NCBI GenBank assembly: GCA_001414485.1
Contig: LLEY01000117.1
Coordinates: forward strand, 62,001 to 126,000
Reading direction: 5' to 3'
Source of the DNA: Calycina herbarum
Taxonomy: Eukaryota; Ascomycota; Leotiomycetes; Helotiales; Pezizellaceae
Length of the DNA: 64,000 bases
Shown here: piece after piece, positions 45,830 through 56,962 of the stretch
Layout: every line of letters begins with the position of its first letter
Position numbering within the stretch: position 1 is the stretch's first letter
Notes under the pieces: model-generated
The model's database searches: none
What the model was told of the DNA's origin: nothing
What the model saw: the letters and a program-made list of their open reading frames with translations, nothing else
Made by a program: the position numbers and the translations under genes

Positions 45830-46347
45830 TACTAAGGAAAATTAATCAGAGTTCTAATATAACCGGGGTTCTAATAAACTACGTTATATTAAATATATAT
45901 AATTAAAAATTAATAAAAATATTATAAAAAGATAATCTATATAGAAAATATAGAGTAGAACTAGAGCTTTCTAAATATAAGCTTCTTATCTTAATAACTT
46001 ATAAACTAGAATATATTTAACTCTATCTTTCTTAATATAAAAGCTATTAAAAATATATATATATATCTAAAAAGCTCTAATCTTACTCTATAAGTTTTAT
46101 TTAGCTTATATAGCTATAGCTATTAAAATAAGCCCGATATAGCTGGTTTTATATACTACGACTTCTTAAGTTAGTATCTTATAACTAATTAGAAGCTCCT
46201 GCTATTCCTACCTTTTAATTAGTCTGCTTTGTCGCTTTTTAGTAGGTCAGCGCCTAGTATACCTAAGGAACTAAGATAAAAGCTAATCTTTTTTATTTTC
46301 TGCCGGCAAATTCTATTCTAACTAGATTACTCTTAAAACGAGCCATA

Positions 46348-48278
46348 GATCCCGCTCTGCCGGAGAAAACAACTCCCACACCTGCAGAACCCGACTTCTC
46401 CACAAAACACAAAGCCACCGGAGACATTCAACTCAAATCTTCCCTTCAGATCAATACTGCAGTATATACATTATGCAGTCTCGGAGGCGGACGGTAGTCA
46501 GCAATCTTCATCTCGGGTCCAGAACAATCTTCCCAAGGAACTGTCGTCTATGTTGAGGATTCAGGGAATCGTCGGGGCAGCGAGTAGAGGGGTTACACGC
46601 TTGACAAAGGGACCGTGGGCATCCGATCCGGCGAGGTACGCGGAGACAGATAATGTACGAACCGGACGACAGCGGGGATGGCTAGGAACGAGGGTTCCCA
46701 ACTGCGGATGCTTGGATTGGGCTCAAGAGATGGTCCTTGTGCTAGCAGAGGAGGGGGTTTTGAAGCATAATGGCACTTTTCGTCACGACAGGAAGAAGGC
46801 ACAAGGAGGGGACGAGGAGCACGAGGTGCACGGGCAAGTTCCAAGACGTATCTGCGTTTCTGGCAATTTAGCCTTTTACAATCCGATCATTCATTTTTCA
46901 GACTGCTTGTGGAGGCTAGTTTTTCTCGAACTGTAAGTCTCATTGGCAGTTTCAAAACATACAACTAATATCTATTCTGTAGTTCATCACCAAAAGCCGA
47001 TTATAAACGCCGAAGGGAGATTTCAATAATGCGATATAATGTGGATATAATGTGGATAAAATGATTATCAAGAGGCCGGGCTCATCGGCACCCACCCTGA
47101 CCAATTGCTGCTGAAACAATTTTTAAGCATTTACTAATGAATGTCTCGGTAGTAAATCCCCACAAATACCCGTTTTTCTTAAGATGTCTCCGTAGAAACA
47201 TCCTTGCGTTTATCCACTTCGTACCGTTCATTTGCCACTTTTTGCCCTGTGGGAGCCTCCCCTCCTGCCATCTCCCTCAAACTCGATTTCGCTGCGATAA
47301 TCGGAGAAGCAAATGAAAGGGGCACGTTGATTTGTTATGGACAAATCAAAATTTCGAAATATTTTCAAATGGACCGTTGAGGCTCTGATGCCAGTCGGGT
47401 CCCAAAGTCCCGGACTATACCCAGGCCCATTTATCAGATCTCAACGACTTGTGATGTCATAAATCCAATCGTTTTTGCGAGAACGAAGGCTTGATATGTT
47501 CTTGTTTATCCCAAAAATATCCTACTGGTGCTTCCCAGTTTGAAAGAAGAAGCCATTTGCTTCTGTTGTTCAGTATGAAGTAACATTTTTGGTGAAGGTT
47601 TTTCTTTCTCACTCACACGAACCCCACTAAAAGTCACATTACTTCGTCCCAACCCAGATAATTAAACAATCACCAGATTGACCAGGGCCACGGGTTTGGG
47701 TTTTGGCGCTTTCCACAGCGAGATCGAAACCCCCGAGAACCCACTTCTGCAGTGATAATTTCCTCTGGGTCGTAGTACCTGGGCAAATGCACATTATTTC
47801 TACAATAGAGATCAAGATATATTGCCATTTCCCTAGGGACATAACAGGGGGATAATTTTGAGTTTCGAAAATTTCTTCATCTACCCGCTTGTCACATGAC
47901 ATGCTGCACACTTCTTGAACTGGCAACATATTTAGAGTTTAGATAAATATGTTTCCGTGGTTTACATGAATCTTAAGCTTATAAAATGTTCTGGGGTAGG
48001 TAAAATCCTACGTCATTTCCCATCGTTTGCCTCAATTTCACCAGGCACTTCAGCACTGGCCAAGTAGATCATGCCGTGAGATTAACTCAATTGGGAGTGG
48101 AGATGGCTTTTCATAATCTGGACCTGGACAACAAGAGAACCACCGACTGGGAGGCCCCTGCGTGTGGAAAATTCGGAATGTGGGAATGGAGCCTTTAGCT
48201 GAATGAAAGTTACCAACACTCTGACAAACACTATGCTCTTGAAAATTTGCGCTGTTCGTGACATGAGCACACAGTCTC
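46348..48278. other. intergenic between transposon nest and GMC gene
   Basis: Normal composition resumes. Overlapping frames on opposite strands at 46,550-46,936 and a minus frame at 47,639-47,929 have no convincing signature. A short tandem motif GATATAATGTG occurs near 47,033-47,056. No supported gene. Confidence 0.5.
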
Positions 48279-48286
48279 TATATAAG
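48279..48286 (+). promoter_or_regulatory. TATA box of the GMC oxidoreductase gene
   Basis: TATATAAG lies 76 bases upstream of the ATG at 48,362, a suitable distance for a compact fungal promoter. Confidence 0.55.
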
Positions 48287-48361
48287 AGCCACAGCCATGT
48301 ATGAGATTTATTCTTCATCCTTCAACCAACTCACTCTCTCCTCGCATCACTCCATCTAATC

Positions 48362-50295
48362 ATGCTTTCTACTTTAGCTTTATTGGGAGCCGTCTCTCTT
48401 GCTTCCGCCTCCCCTTGTACGACAACACCTACTTTCGACTATGTTATTGTCGGAGCTGGTACATCTGGTTTGGTGATTGCGAACCGACTCAGTGAACTTT
48501 CAAACGTGACCGTTGCAGTGATCGAAGCTGGTGGTTCCGTTTGGAGCAACGACAACGTCACAAACATCAACGGCTACAGTCTCGCTTTCGATACTGAAAT
48601 CGATTATGCTTTCGCCACAACCAACCAAACTCATGGTGATGGAACTTCAAAGACAATGAGAGCTGGAAAGGCAATTGGTGGTACCAGTACCATTAACGGT
48701 TAGCATTCCATGTCTTGCGTCCTTCAAGTGATCTCAACTAACGATTCTTCATAGGCATGGCCTACACTCGTGCAGAAGATGTTCAAGTCGATCTTTGGGA
48801 GACTTTGGGCTCCGAGAACTGGAACTGGGAGAACCTCTTCCCGTACTATCTCAAGTCGGAAGCCTTCGAGGCACCAGACGCTGCTCAAGCTGCCAAGGGA
48901 GCGACCTTCACACCAGAATTCCACGGAAGTTCAGGACCACTTAAGGTTGGATGGGCCCAGGCGGCAAGTATGATGGACATTGCACAACCAGAAATGCTTA
49001 ACTCCACCTACAAGACAATTGGTATCAACTACAACATCGATGTCAATGGCGGTGAAATGAACGGTTTCTCTGTGTACCCAAAGACACTCGACACCGAGCT
49101 CAACATTCGACACGATGCTGCCCGTGCTTACTACTACCCTGTTGCAAGCCGTTCAAACTTGAAGCTCTTCTCTCAGACTACCGCCAACAAGATTGTCTGG
49201 TCTAACCGAACTGCCTGCGCTGATGCTGTTGCATCTGGTGTTGAGGTTACCGATGCTGAAGGAAACACCTATGTCATCAAGGCCAACAAGGAGGTTATTC
49301 TATCAGCAGGTGCATTGCGATCTCCTCTCCTTCTTGAGGCATCAGGTGTAGGGAACCCAACGTATGTTTCTCACCCATCACACTACTATTTTTTCTCACT
49401 AACAAACTGCCAGACTTTTAACCAAGCTCGATATCCCTGTCGTCGTTGATCTCCCAACCGTCGGAGAGAACCTGCAAGATCAACAGAACACTGGCTTCGT
49501 CGGTTCCAGCTCTGCCAACAACTCTGGAAATGCCGGTTATGTTCTTTACCCAACCGCCGCTGAGGTTTTCGGAGATGACTATGAGACCATCAAGGCCAGC
49601 GTTAACTTGACAGAATATGCTCTTCTTACCTCTGCCGCTGCCAACAACGTCACTTCCGCTGCCGATTTGGAGAAGTTCTTCAAGATGCAATTTGATCTCG
49701 TTTTCGAGCAGAACATTACTATCGCTGAGATTCTTGTTACCCCTTCCGGCGCTCTTTACGATGTCGAGTTCTGGGCTGTAAGTCACCATTGTGGATCCTA
49801 TTTCCAATTGAAAATGAATACTAATAATTTACCCAGCTCATGCCATTCTCCCGAGGAAGCATCCATCTCACATCCGCCAACTCCTCCGCCCCAGCAGACA
49901 TCAACCCAAACTACTTCATGCTCGACTGGGACTCCCTAAGCCAAGGCGCCGTTGCAAAATACGTGCGAAAAATCATGTCCACCGCTCCTCTCAGCAATGC
50001 CATCACCAGCGAGACCTCCCCAGGTCTCTCTGTCGTCCCACAAAATGCTACTAACGCACAATGGGCATCTTGGGTTAAGACATCTTACCGCTCTAACTTC
50101 CACCCTGTCGCGACCGCTGCTATGATGCCAAGAGAGGTTGGTGGTGTTGTCGATAGCAACCTTACTGTTTATGGAACTGCGAATGTTAGAGTTATTGATG
50201 CTTCCATCTTGCCTTTCCAGGTTTGTGGACATCTTGTTAGCACTTTGTATGCTGTCTCCGAGAGGGCTGCGGATCTTATCAAGGCTAGCTTGTAA
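48362..50295 (+). CDS. secreted GMC oxidoreductase, glucose-oxidase-like
   Basis: Four exons (48362-48698, 48755-49361, 49414-49777, 49837-50295) join in frame to 588 residues, normal for secreted GMC flavoenzymes. A signal peptide (MLSTLALLGAVSLASA) precedes the FAD-binding motif VIVGAGTSGLVIANRLSE at about 28-45. The GMC signature RAGKAIGGTSTINGM lies near 101. Catalytic His positions are seen in NFHPVATAAMM (about 524) and CGHLVSTLYAVSE (about 567). Many N-glycosylation sequons are present. Family knowledge: oxidation of a sugar or alcohol with release of hydrogen peroxide outside the cell (CAZy AA3_2 type). Similarity is to glucose oxidases and aryl-alcohol oxidases; the substrate is not decided by these motifs. 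Confidence 0.93.
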
Positions 50296-51335
50296 ATACC
50301 GCTTCGCAGGGTATCAAACATGGGGGGTGGACTTTTTTTTTAGAATGGAGGATTGGGGTTATGGTGTTTGGGGCTCAGATTTAGAAGGGGGGCTTGAAGG
50401 GGGTGTCTCGGGTGTTATTTTCTTCAATTCTCTATAGATATTAGGTTCTTTTTAAGGTTATTCCTTCCGTAAAATTGTTTCTAGTTTTGCACTTCAGAAC
50501 ATGGAAAATATCTTGACATTCGAATTCAGAGGGGCATTTCTTCCAATTATTTCCTTTCCTCAACTCATGTATACTCATTATCACGTGCATAATCCGGCGA
50601 TCCCCTCAATTCCCCTGCAAAAGCACCACTTTTTCTCTTATAATCCTAGAAACCCTAACCTTAGTTGTTGCGATAAGATTAATTTCTCTATACGATAAGA
50701 GGCACATGGGTAAATCGTCATTCTACGCTGGAAAACTCGATAGCGGTTCCTTTGAAGGGACGATAATCATGTTTTTGTTGTTTGTTTTTAGTCGATTGAC
50801 TACTAAAAGTTTTCGCGACTTGCAACAAATTATGCGGGTTGACTGAAGTGGCAGTGAGTGATAAGAGGCCGCATACAGGTGGCTGATATAATATTTATTA
50901 CAAAGTTTTGGTATGAAAGGTGTAATTACTGTAACTAAATTAGCAGCACTCTGGATATCTGTTGCTTTGAGTTATTTATGGTCGTACGTTAAGGTTGTTG
51001 TTGGGAACACCTAGCTTGGGGCAAGTGAGACATGGTGGTGCGCTTGCGCTTCCCCTCTCCGTAGTTTGCTTCTCTCCCCTTTTTCGTGGACTCGCCTAAA
51101 TCGAAGTTATTGGATTGGTTGAATCAAAATATTGAATTCACTAGTTCCGTTGTGAAGGTTGGAAATAAATGTACGATTTTATTCTACAGGCCATGATTGA
51201 ATATCCCAGTTTACTACCATCTCTTTCGTTGATCTTGAGAACTATCTAAAAAGCACCAACCCTTCACTTCGCCACAGCTGGCTCGATTTGAGTTGGAGGT
51301 GCTGCTTCGGATTTCTCACTCGTTGGCTAAGCTAG
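50296..51335. other. intergenic between converging genes
   Basis: Contains 3' regions of the GMC gene and of the MFS pseudogene. No gene; the frame at 50,501-50,698 is unsupported. Confidence 0.5.
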
Positions 51336-54300
51336 CTATGTTGCAGTCCCAGCCGCTGCCTTGGCTTGGGCTTCAATTTCCACACGATGTCGTCTTATTT
51401 TCTCGGTTCTCCACCAACTGCTGAAGTCACGAAGACTATCATCAGCATAGATAGCTGGTGTCATTTGGGCGTTTGTATTAACAGTTGACTGTGGGGCAGC
51501 TGGTTTTGACTTCAAATTTGTACCTAAGAAGCGTAATGATCTTCGCCATAACCACGGTGCAACGTACCAGACGCGGTAGTTTATGTGTTCCCTCATTGGA
51601 ATGTCGAAGATGGCTCTTAATTCTTCCAGCGATCTGCCTTTTGTCTCTGGCACGAAGAGGAAGCACAAGACGAGGGCAACGAGGTTGAGGCCAGCCTACG
51701 AAATATCAGCGAATAAGTTCCAATGAGCAGAAAGAGTTCTCACAAATAACCCAAGAGCACCCCTATATCCGTGCATACCCCCCGCCATCGAAGGAAAAGC
51801 CAACAGCACAAGACCCAGACCGAAGAAGTTCACAAAAACAGCAAGTGAATGCCCTACCTCTCTTACGACTAGAGGGAAAACTTCAGCGGATATAACGAAT
51901 GGAGAGGTACCAGCTGTCGGCGAATAAGCGATGATGAATAGGATTCCGAAGACAAAAAGTAGTGGAAACCGTGCGTCTCCTTCGACATCGGTTTTGAATG
52001 AGAAAGCCAAGACTAGCATGAAGACGAACATGAGTACGAATCCGAGCAGGAGCATCGTTGCCCGTCCGACAGAGTCGAGGAGCCAAAATGCTGGGGCTCC
52101 GAAGCTGTTCTCGATGTGATTAGCTTATGAACTGGGGGCAAGACTGCTAGGGACATACACAAAGTTACAAAGTCCGATGCCAAAGCCGACCCATGCGCCA
52201 GTTCGATCAGAAGCATTTACCGTCTTGAGTAGAGTTGCAGAAAGAAAGGCTGTGGGAAATAATAATGTTAGCGATGTTCAAGTCTGGAAACCAGAAGGGC
52301 TGAAGTGGTTGAGCCCAACTTACTAATTGTGTTGATGCCAGTCAGCTGCTGTGAAATCATGGCCGTTGACGCACAAACGAGAGCTCTTCGAGATCGGCCG
52401 TCATTAAATGTCTGTTTCATACGTCGAAAGAAACTCGATATTCGTAATATGAGATCGGTGAGAAAAACTCCCGTCTCCCTTTCGTTCGTCACGTACAAAA
52501 GCTTCGAAGTTTCATTGGCAAAATGATTCTCTAGATCCACTTCCTTTCCTTTCCCATTCTTATCGGAGGATGTTCCTTTCTCAGTCACTTTGTCTTCTTT
52601 CACCGGTCCCACGACACTTGATCTTTTCTGCTTTTCCTTCAACTTGCGAGCTTTATCCTCTAGTCGCTCTTCGCGCCGCTTCTCTATGGATTTGCATTCC
52701 ATTTGTAACTGGAAATGTACGTATACCATGTCTCGAGCTGCAAGCGGACGAGAAAATGGTGATGGTCGTAACATTGTGAATGAGTCCAGGGCTCTGAGTG
52801 GTTTGCCGCGTTTCATGAGATAGCGAGGAGACTGGGGCATGAAGTAGACGAGGAAGAGCAAAATTATGGTTGGGATCAGGATCGTTGCTATTTGGATTCT
52901 CCATATCCTCTCTGGTTTAGCGTTGATATTGAGAGTTTCGAGGTTGCTGGAAAATCCTAGGAAGACACCAAAAGCATCGCTTAATTGCCATGTTGCTAGG
53001 AGATTACCTCGTAGGTGGTTGGGTGACACTGCAATTCAACGGTGGTTAGCTTTACTCCTCAAGAGTGATTAGCGGATTTAAGAATTTTATTGCAGGGCAA
53101 GGGAAACACCCGATAGGCCCTTTGAAATGAATCAAGTAGTTAAGTACGGACCTTCGGCTGTAAGCAGTGGCGCTGATGAAGCTTTTGCAGCTAGAGTCAA
53201 TCCACTGATAATTCTGCATCCTATAATTTGACCAACCGAGGTCGAGAAAGACTGCCCGACAGTGACGGCGATTGAGAGAAGACAAGCAACTTCAATGGCG
53301 CCTCTGCGTCCAAGAAAGTGCTCCTGGAGTGGATCGGATACAAGAGGGGCCCTGGTTTGATTGTTAGTGGCGAACCACAATTATTGGAAATTGTTGAAGT
53401 ACTTACAACAGGCCGCCCGCAAGAAAGGGTATGGCATTCAAGAGCCCGAAAATTCATAGGCCTGCGGCATTTCTTTGAGGATCACTGATATCATGGTCTA
53501 TATTAAATTCATTGGTCATTCCAATATTGGCACCATTCACGGCTGAAAACGGGAAGTCAGCAACAGTCGCATGGAAATGGTAAAAGATACTCAGCATACC
53601 CGATTGAGTCCATCCCCTGCAAAATTGTTAGCGGTGAGCAATGAAAAACGAAACAAAGTACTGACTGGATTATGCCGGCAAGGCAAGCGGATAGCAATGA
53701 GCCTTTCAAATATTTTGACTGATCTCAGAATCCACCATCCTCCATGGGTCTCTTGTTCTTTCTCTTCAGCTTTCTCACACTTTTCATGGTCTCCTTATCA
53801 GGTTCGAGGTATACTTTCTGTTTCTCCGACAAGCTTGACAAAATGCCTTGTCTGCCAAAGTGTACTTCTCGTCTTGTGCCAGCAGCGCTCCATTTTTTAG
53901 AAGGCCAAAATATTCTTCCAACTCCGGATCTGTTTGTGAATACTCTCTTACTTTCTTAGTCAACTCGTTATCGTGGTCCCCCTCGAATGGATTGTCCTTG
54001 TCTAACTCGTCGATTTGTGGTATTGATAGTGGTAGTGGTTTTGGAGCAGCTACCGGCTGTGCTGAGGACTCTATTGGTGGTACCGATGATCCGCCAACTA
54101 CTTCAGCTGATTGGTCGGACGTCTGTATAAAGTCAGATTATAAAGAAGGCAGTTTTAAAGGATATAGTTGAGTCTTCAGTCCTGGGAAAACTCACTCTGG
54201 ATACGTCACTGTTGCGAGAGACGTCACTCAGTCTTCCAGGCTCCTCGCCTCTTGGTTCCGAACCGTGCTGTAAAGAAGTGAAAATTAGTCCATTTGGTTT

Positions 54301-54476
54301 GGAATGGATTGCATTCCAAATATTGAGAAGAAATCTCCCGGGATAATGACAGTAAAGCGGAAGTGTGTTATGAGGATGTCCGTCGCAAATGGGAAAATCC
54401 AAACTCTTACATATGAGAGACTGTAAGACTTGAATGGTTTTCTTACCTGTGGTGGGCTCTCGGAAGAGGATGCCAT
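51336..54476 (-). pseudogene. MFS sugar-transporter-like gene, apparently broken
   Basis: A full transporter can be followed on the minus strand through about ten exons. The N-terminus (MASSSESPPQ, 54,476-54,447) leads to a long hydrophilic segment ending in EYFGLLKNGALLAQDEKYTL. The first membrane segment is LLSACLAGIIQGWTQSAVNG; later come GRRGAIEVACLLS, SPNHLRGNLLATWQ, MPQSPRYLMKRGK, GINTI, FGAPAFWLLDSVGR, PFVISAEVFP and the terminal PETKGRSLEEL. These are sugar-porter landmarks. Three lesions are visible: a one-base frame slip near 53,845-53,850, TGA at 53,727-53,725 (where Arg is plausible) and TGA at 53,456-53,454 (where Trp is expected). The central loop (about 52,800-52,430) is unusually long and charged. 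Everything else, including splice sites, is well kept, so inactivation is recent or the lesions are sequence errors. Confidence 0.75.
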
Positions 54477-55339
54477 GAAATCAAACAGTCGAACAAGAGT
54501 TCTAGGCGTTTTCTGTAGAATAAGCTGTAGCTTTGGATAGAGAAGAACCAAAAAACCAGCGCGCTACTTTTCGTTTTATTTGAGGCGGCCAGAGGGACGA
54601 GGGACGAGGGACGACACAATGAATAACAACATGGGGCTCTTCCATTACACAAATGAAAGGCCAAGAGCCTGATCAATTTGGAATTTGGTATCATTCAGCC
54701 TCCACCATGAAAATGATGATAGGGCTCAAATGGCTTGCACGGGAAAGAAACAAAAAGCCACCATTGTAGTCATGAAAATCGGCTGCGTGAGCTCGGGGCT
54801 CTGTGAAGGATTGCCGTCTTATTTTTGGGAATCTCACAGAGAGCTTTCGGAAGTCTGGCATGGGTATGGTACTGATTCTTCTAATGATGCGAGACGGGCG
54901 CTCCCGAGACAACCACTCTCGGTGTCTTGACAATTTCCCCCAACTCGCAGTACTGACAGCAAACGGCTGGGAAGCGGGAAATTTGGACAAGGCTGTTGTT
55001 CTGAGGTTGTAAGGTATTTTGCGAACGCCCTGGTCAGCCTGCAACGCGGCTCGTAATATAGCTGTGCACTCCAAGATGGATCTCCGTCCAGTAAGACTGC
55101 GCTTGTCATGTTACACAAAGCCTTGAAATATGCTGTCTCACTTCACCGTGAGGGGTCATTCGCCCAACCCACCCCCCTCTCATTTTGGTTGCGTCACGTG
55201 GCTCTCGCTGCGGGCGTATTGCCGCGCGTGGTCGCCATTGATCTTTCTGTTATTTCTTGGCCCTTGGCCTCTGCCCAGAATGTGAGCACTCTCTCAAATG
55301 AACCATCCCTACCCAAGCTAGAGCGATCGACTATTTTGA
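54477..55339. other. upstream region of divergent MFS and ankyrin genes
   Basis: No supported gene. Frames on both strands overlap at 54,685-55,118 without signatures. It should contain both promoters. Confidence 0.5.
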
Positions 55340-56962
55340 ATGACGGGGTTCGAAACAGTAGGTGCTGCAGCTGCAGCTTTACAATTTGCTGAAGCAAGTT
55401 ACAGTAAGCAAGTGTCTTCTGTTCTCGTCGTCGTGGGATCATAGCACTTGTGTTTGTGCTAATGTTTCGCAGAATCGGTTGTCTACATCAAGCGATTTAT
55501 GAAGAATGGCAAAGAATATTTCCATAGTGAGCACTGAATAGCATCTCTCCCAGCGTTATGAGAAAATTGTAATGACAGAAAATTGTAACACAGGGGTGGA
55601 GGAACTCCGCGTGAAACTCGAGTACTTTAAAAACAACCTTGAAAGCTTCAGCCTGGCTGCGAAGACTGTTGAAGCATCAAAGTATCGAAGTCAGGACGAG
55701 ACAACAGTATACTCAAAGATTGAGGATGGTCTCAGGGGAAGTAAAGAGACATGTAAGACGCACCATGATTTCTATCATTTCTCGACGTCTCCGTGCTCAC
55801 TTCACACTTGTAGTGGACGATCTTTTTACTCGTTGGGGAGAGGTTCGACAGCCCGGAACCCGTTCAAGTATTAAGCTTGCCGTCAAGTATTGGTGCTACG
55901 AGCGCGAAGGCCAGAGGGTTGTCAACAAGGGATTGAACGAGATAGACACTCGCGTCAAAACCATTCTAAGCGCAATTCATTCCATCAATCTGTACGTGTT
56001 CACCTGTTGTCCATCTGCACCATGCGATGCTGACTGAATTCAGAATGATCTCAAATGCGAACAGAGATCTTAATCATGAGATCCTCAACAGGATCGACGA
56101 CATACACAATGGCCGTCCACCTTCCGCTCGAGCTTGCTCTAATCCTTCGAAATTCTCCACGGGCTCAAAAGATTCCGTGGACTCAAACAACTCGATCTTC
56201 TCGCAGGCGTCACAAGTCTCGCAGGCCTCCAAAGCCTCGACCGTTGATGACCTCAGTCCTCCCCCTCCATTTAGTGAGAAGTGGGACCTGCACCTGGTCC
56301 CTGGCGAAGATCCCGAGAACGATACACTTGATCTATCTCAGGAAATAATCGACAAGATTGAGGAAAAGGACTACAAGTCTCTTCGAAAATCATTGAAGGC
56401 GGGACAAGATCCTTTTGGTGAAAATGACCAAGGATGGTGCGCTTTGCACTATGCGGCAAGAAAGAATTCGAAGACGGTGATGCAAGAACTGCTTGCATAC
56501 GAAAAATTACGTATGAACACGCGTCTTGTCGACAGGAGAAACATCCACGGTGCTACCGCTCTCCATTTTGCGGCTTCGCTTGGGGCGAAAAATTCGGTGA
56601 AGGAGCTCATCAGGTTTGGTGCCGATGTGAACGCAATGGATGGAGTCCGTCAGTCACCTCTATTTGTTACTGTAATCAAAAACCGAGAGGAAGTTTTTGA
56701 GATGCTGTTGAATGCTGGTGCCAGGTTTGGGCCTTCAATTCCCAAAGCGGCCCAAAGGATGTTGAACAATATTGCGGACCGCAAAAAGACCACCCAACCG
56801 GGGATGCCATGCCATCACGCTCGTTTTCTGTCAAATAATTTTCGCCTTGGCCTTCCGCAAGTTCTGTTACAAAAAAAAATTCGAAGCCAACAACTCGATT
56901 TCCAGGTTGCAATGGGCGAAAACGCTTTCGGCTCAGCAATTTCTTGTTGCGGATTGATTTAA
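55340..56962 (+). CDS. ankyrin-repeat protein with STAND-type N-terminal domain
   Basis: Five exons (55340-55403, 55473-55526, 55594-55752, 55814-55991, 56044-56962) join in frame to 457 residues. The N-terminus (MTGFETVGAAAAALQFAEAS followed by VEELRVKLEYFKNNLESF) resembles the fungal N-terminal domain that precedes NACHT or ankyrin regions in STAND-like proteins. A Ser-rich linker lies near 190-240. Three ankyrin repeats follow at about 279-380: GWCALHYAARKN, GATALHFAASLGA and QSPLFVTVIKN, each ending in a helix such as VKELIRFGADVN. No nucleotide-binding domain is present. The Cys-rich tail ISCCGLI does not fit a classical CaaX box. Probably a signalling or scaffold protein; partner unknown. 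Confidence 0.82.

Larger units (their letters stand above)
19981..45886 (+). mobile_element. Fot1/pogo-like DNA transposon A, interrupted twice
   Basis: The left end (from 19981) and right end (to 45886) are inverted copies reading TAACGTGGTTTATTAGAACC inward and continuing for about 50 bases. The element is split by the Gypsy/LINE block (20,304-42,839) and by transposon B (43,966-45,829). Without them and their target duplications about 1.5 kb remain, shorter than copy B because the part encoding the end of the catalytic domain is missing. Confidence 0.8.
19687..46345. mobile_element. outermost TIR element enclosing the whole nest
   Basis: The 39 bases at 19687-19725 and 46307-46345 are inverted copies with two mismatches (both G/A); they share GCTCGTTTTAAGAGTAATCT and the block TTAGAATAGAATTTG. 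TA flanks each side (19685-19686 and 46346-46347), fitting a Tc1/mariner-type insertion. RIP-like composition begins and ends at these repeats. Removing all inner elements leaves only about 0.75 kb of RIP-degraded AT-rich sequence (19,726-19,980 and 45,887-46,306) with no recognisable transposase, so the original was probably non-autonomous. A small hairpin built on CTTAGTACTA lies at 19,771-19,808. Confidence 0.78.

Noticed and set aside
46550..46936. 128-codon plus-strand frame overlapped by an 83-codon minus-strand frame
   Set aside because: Neither has a family signature, splice-supported extension or credible start context. A minus-strand piece near 46,520-46,560 (FLGKIVLDPR then stop) looks faintly like the end of a zinc-type alcohol dehydrogenase, but nothing upstream supports it.
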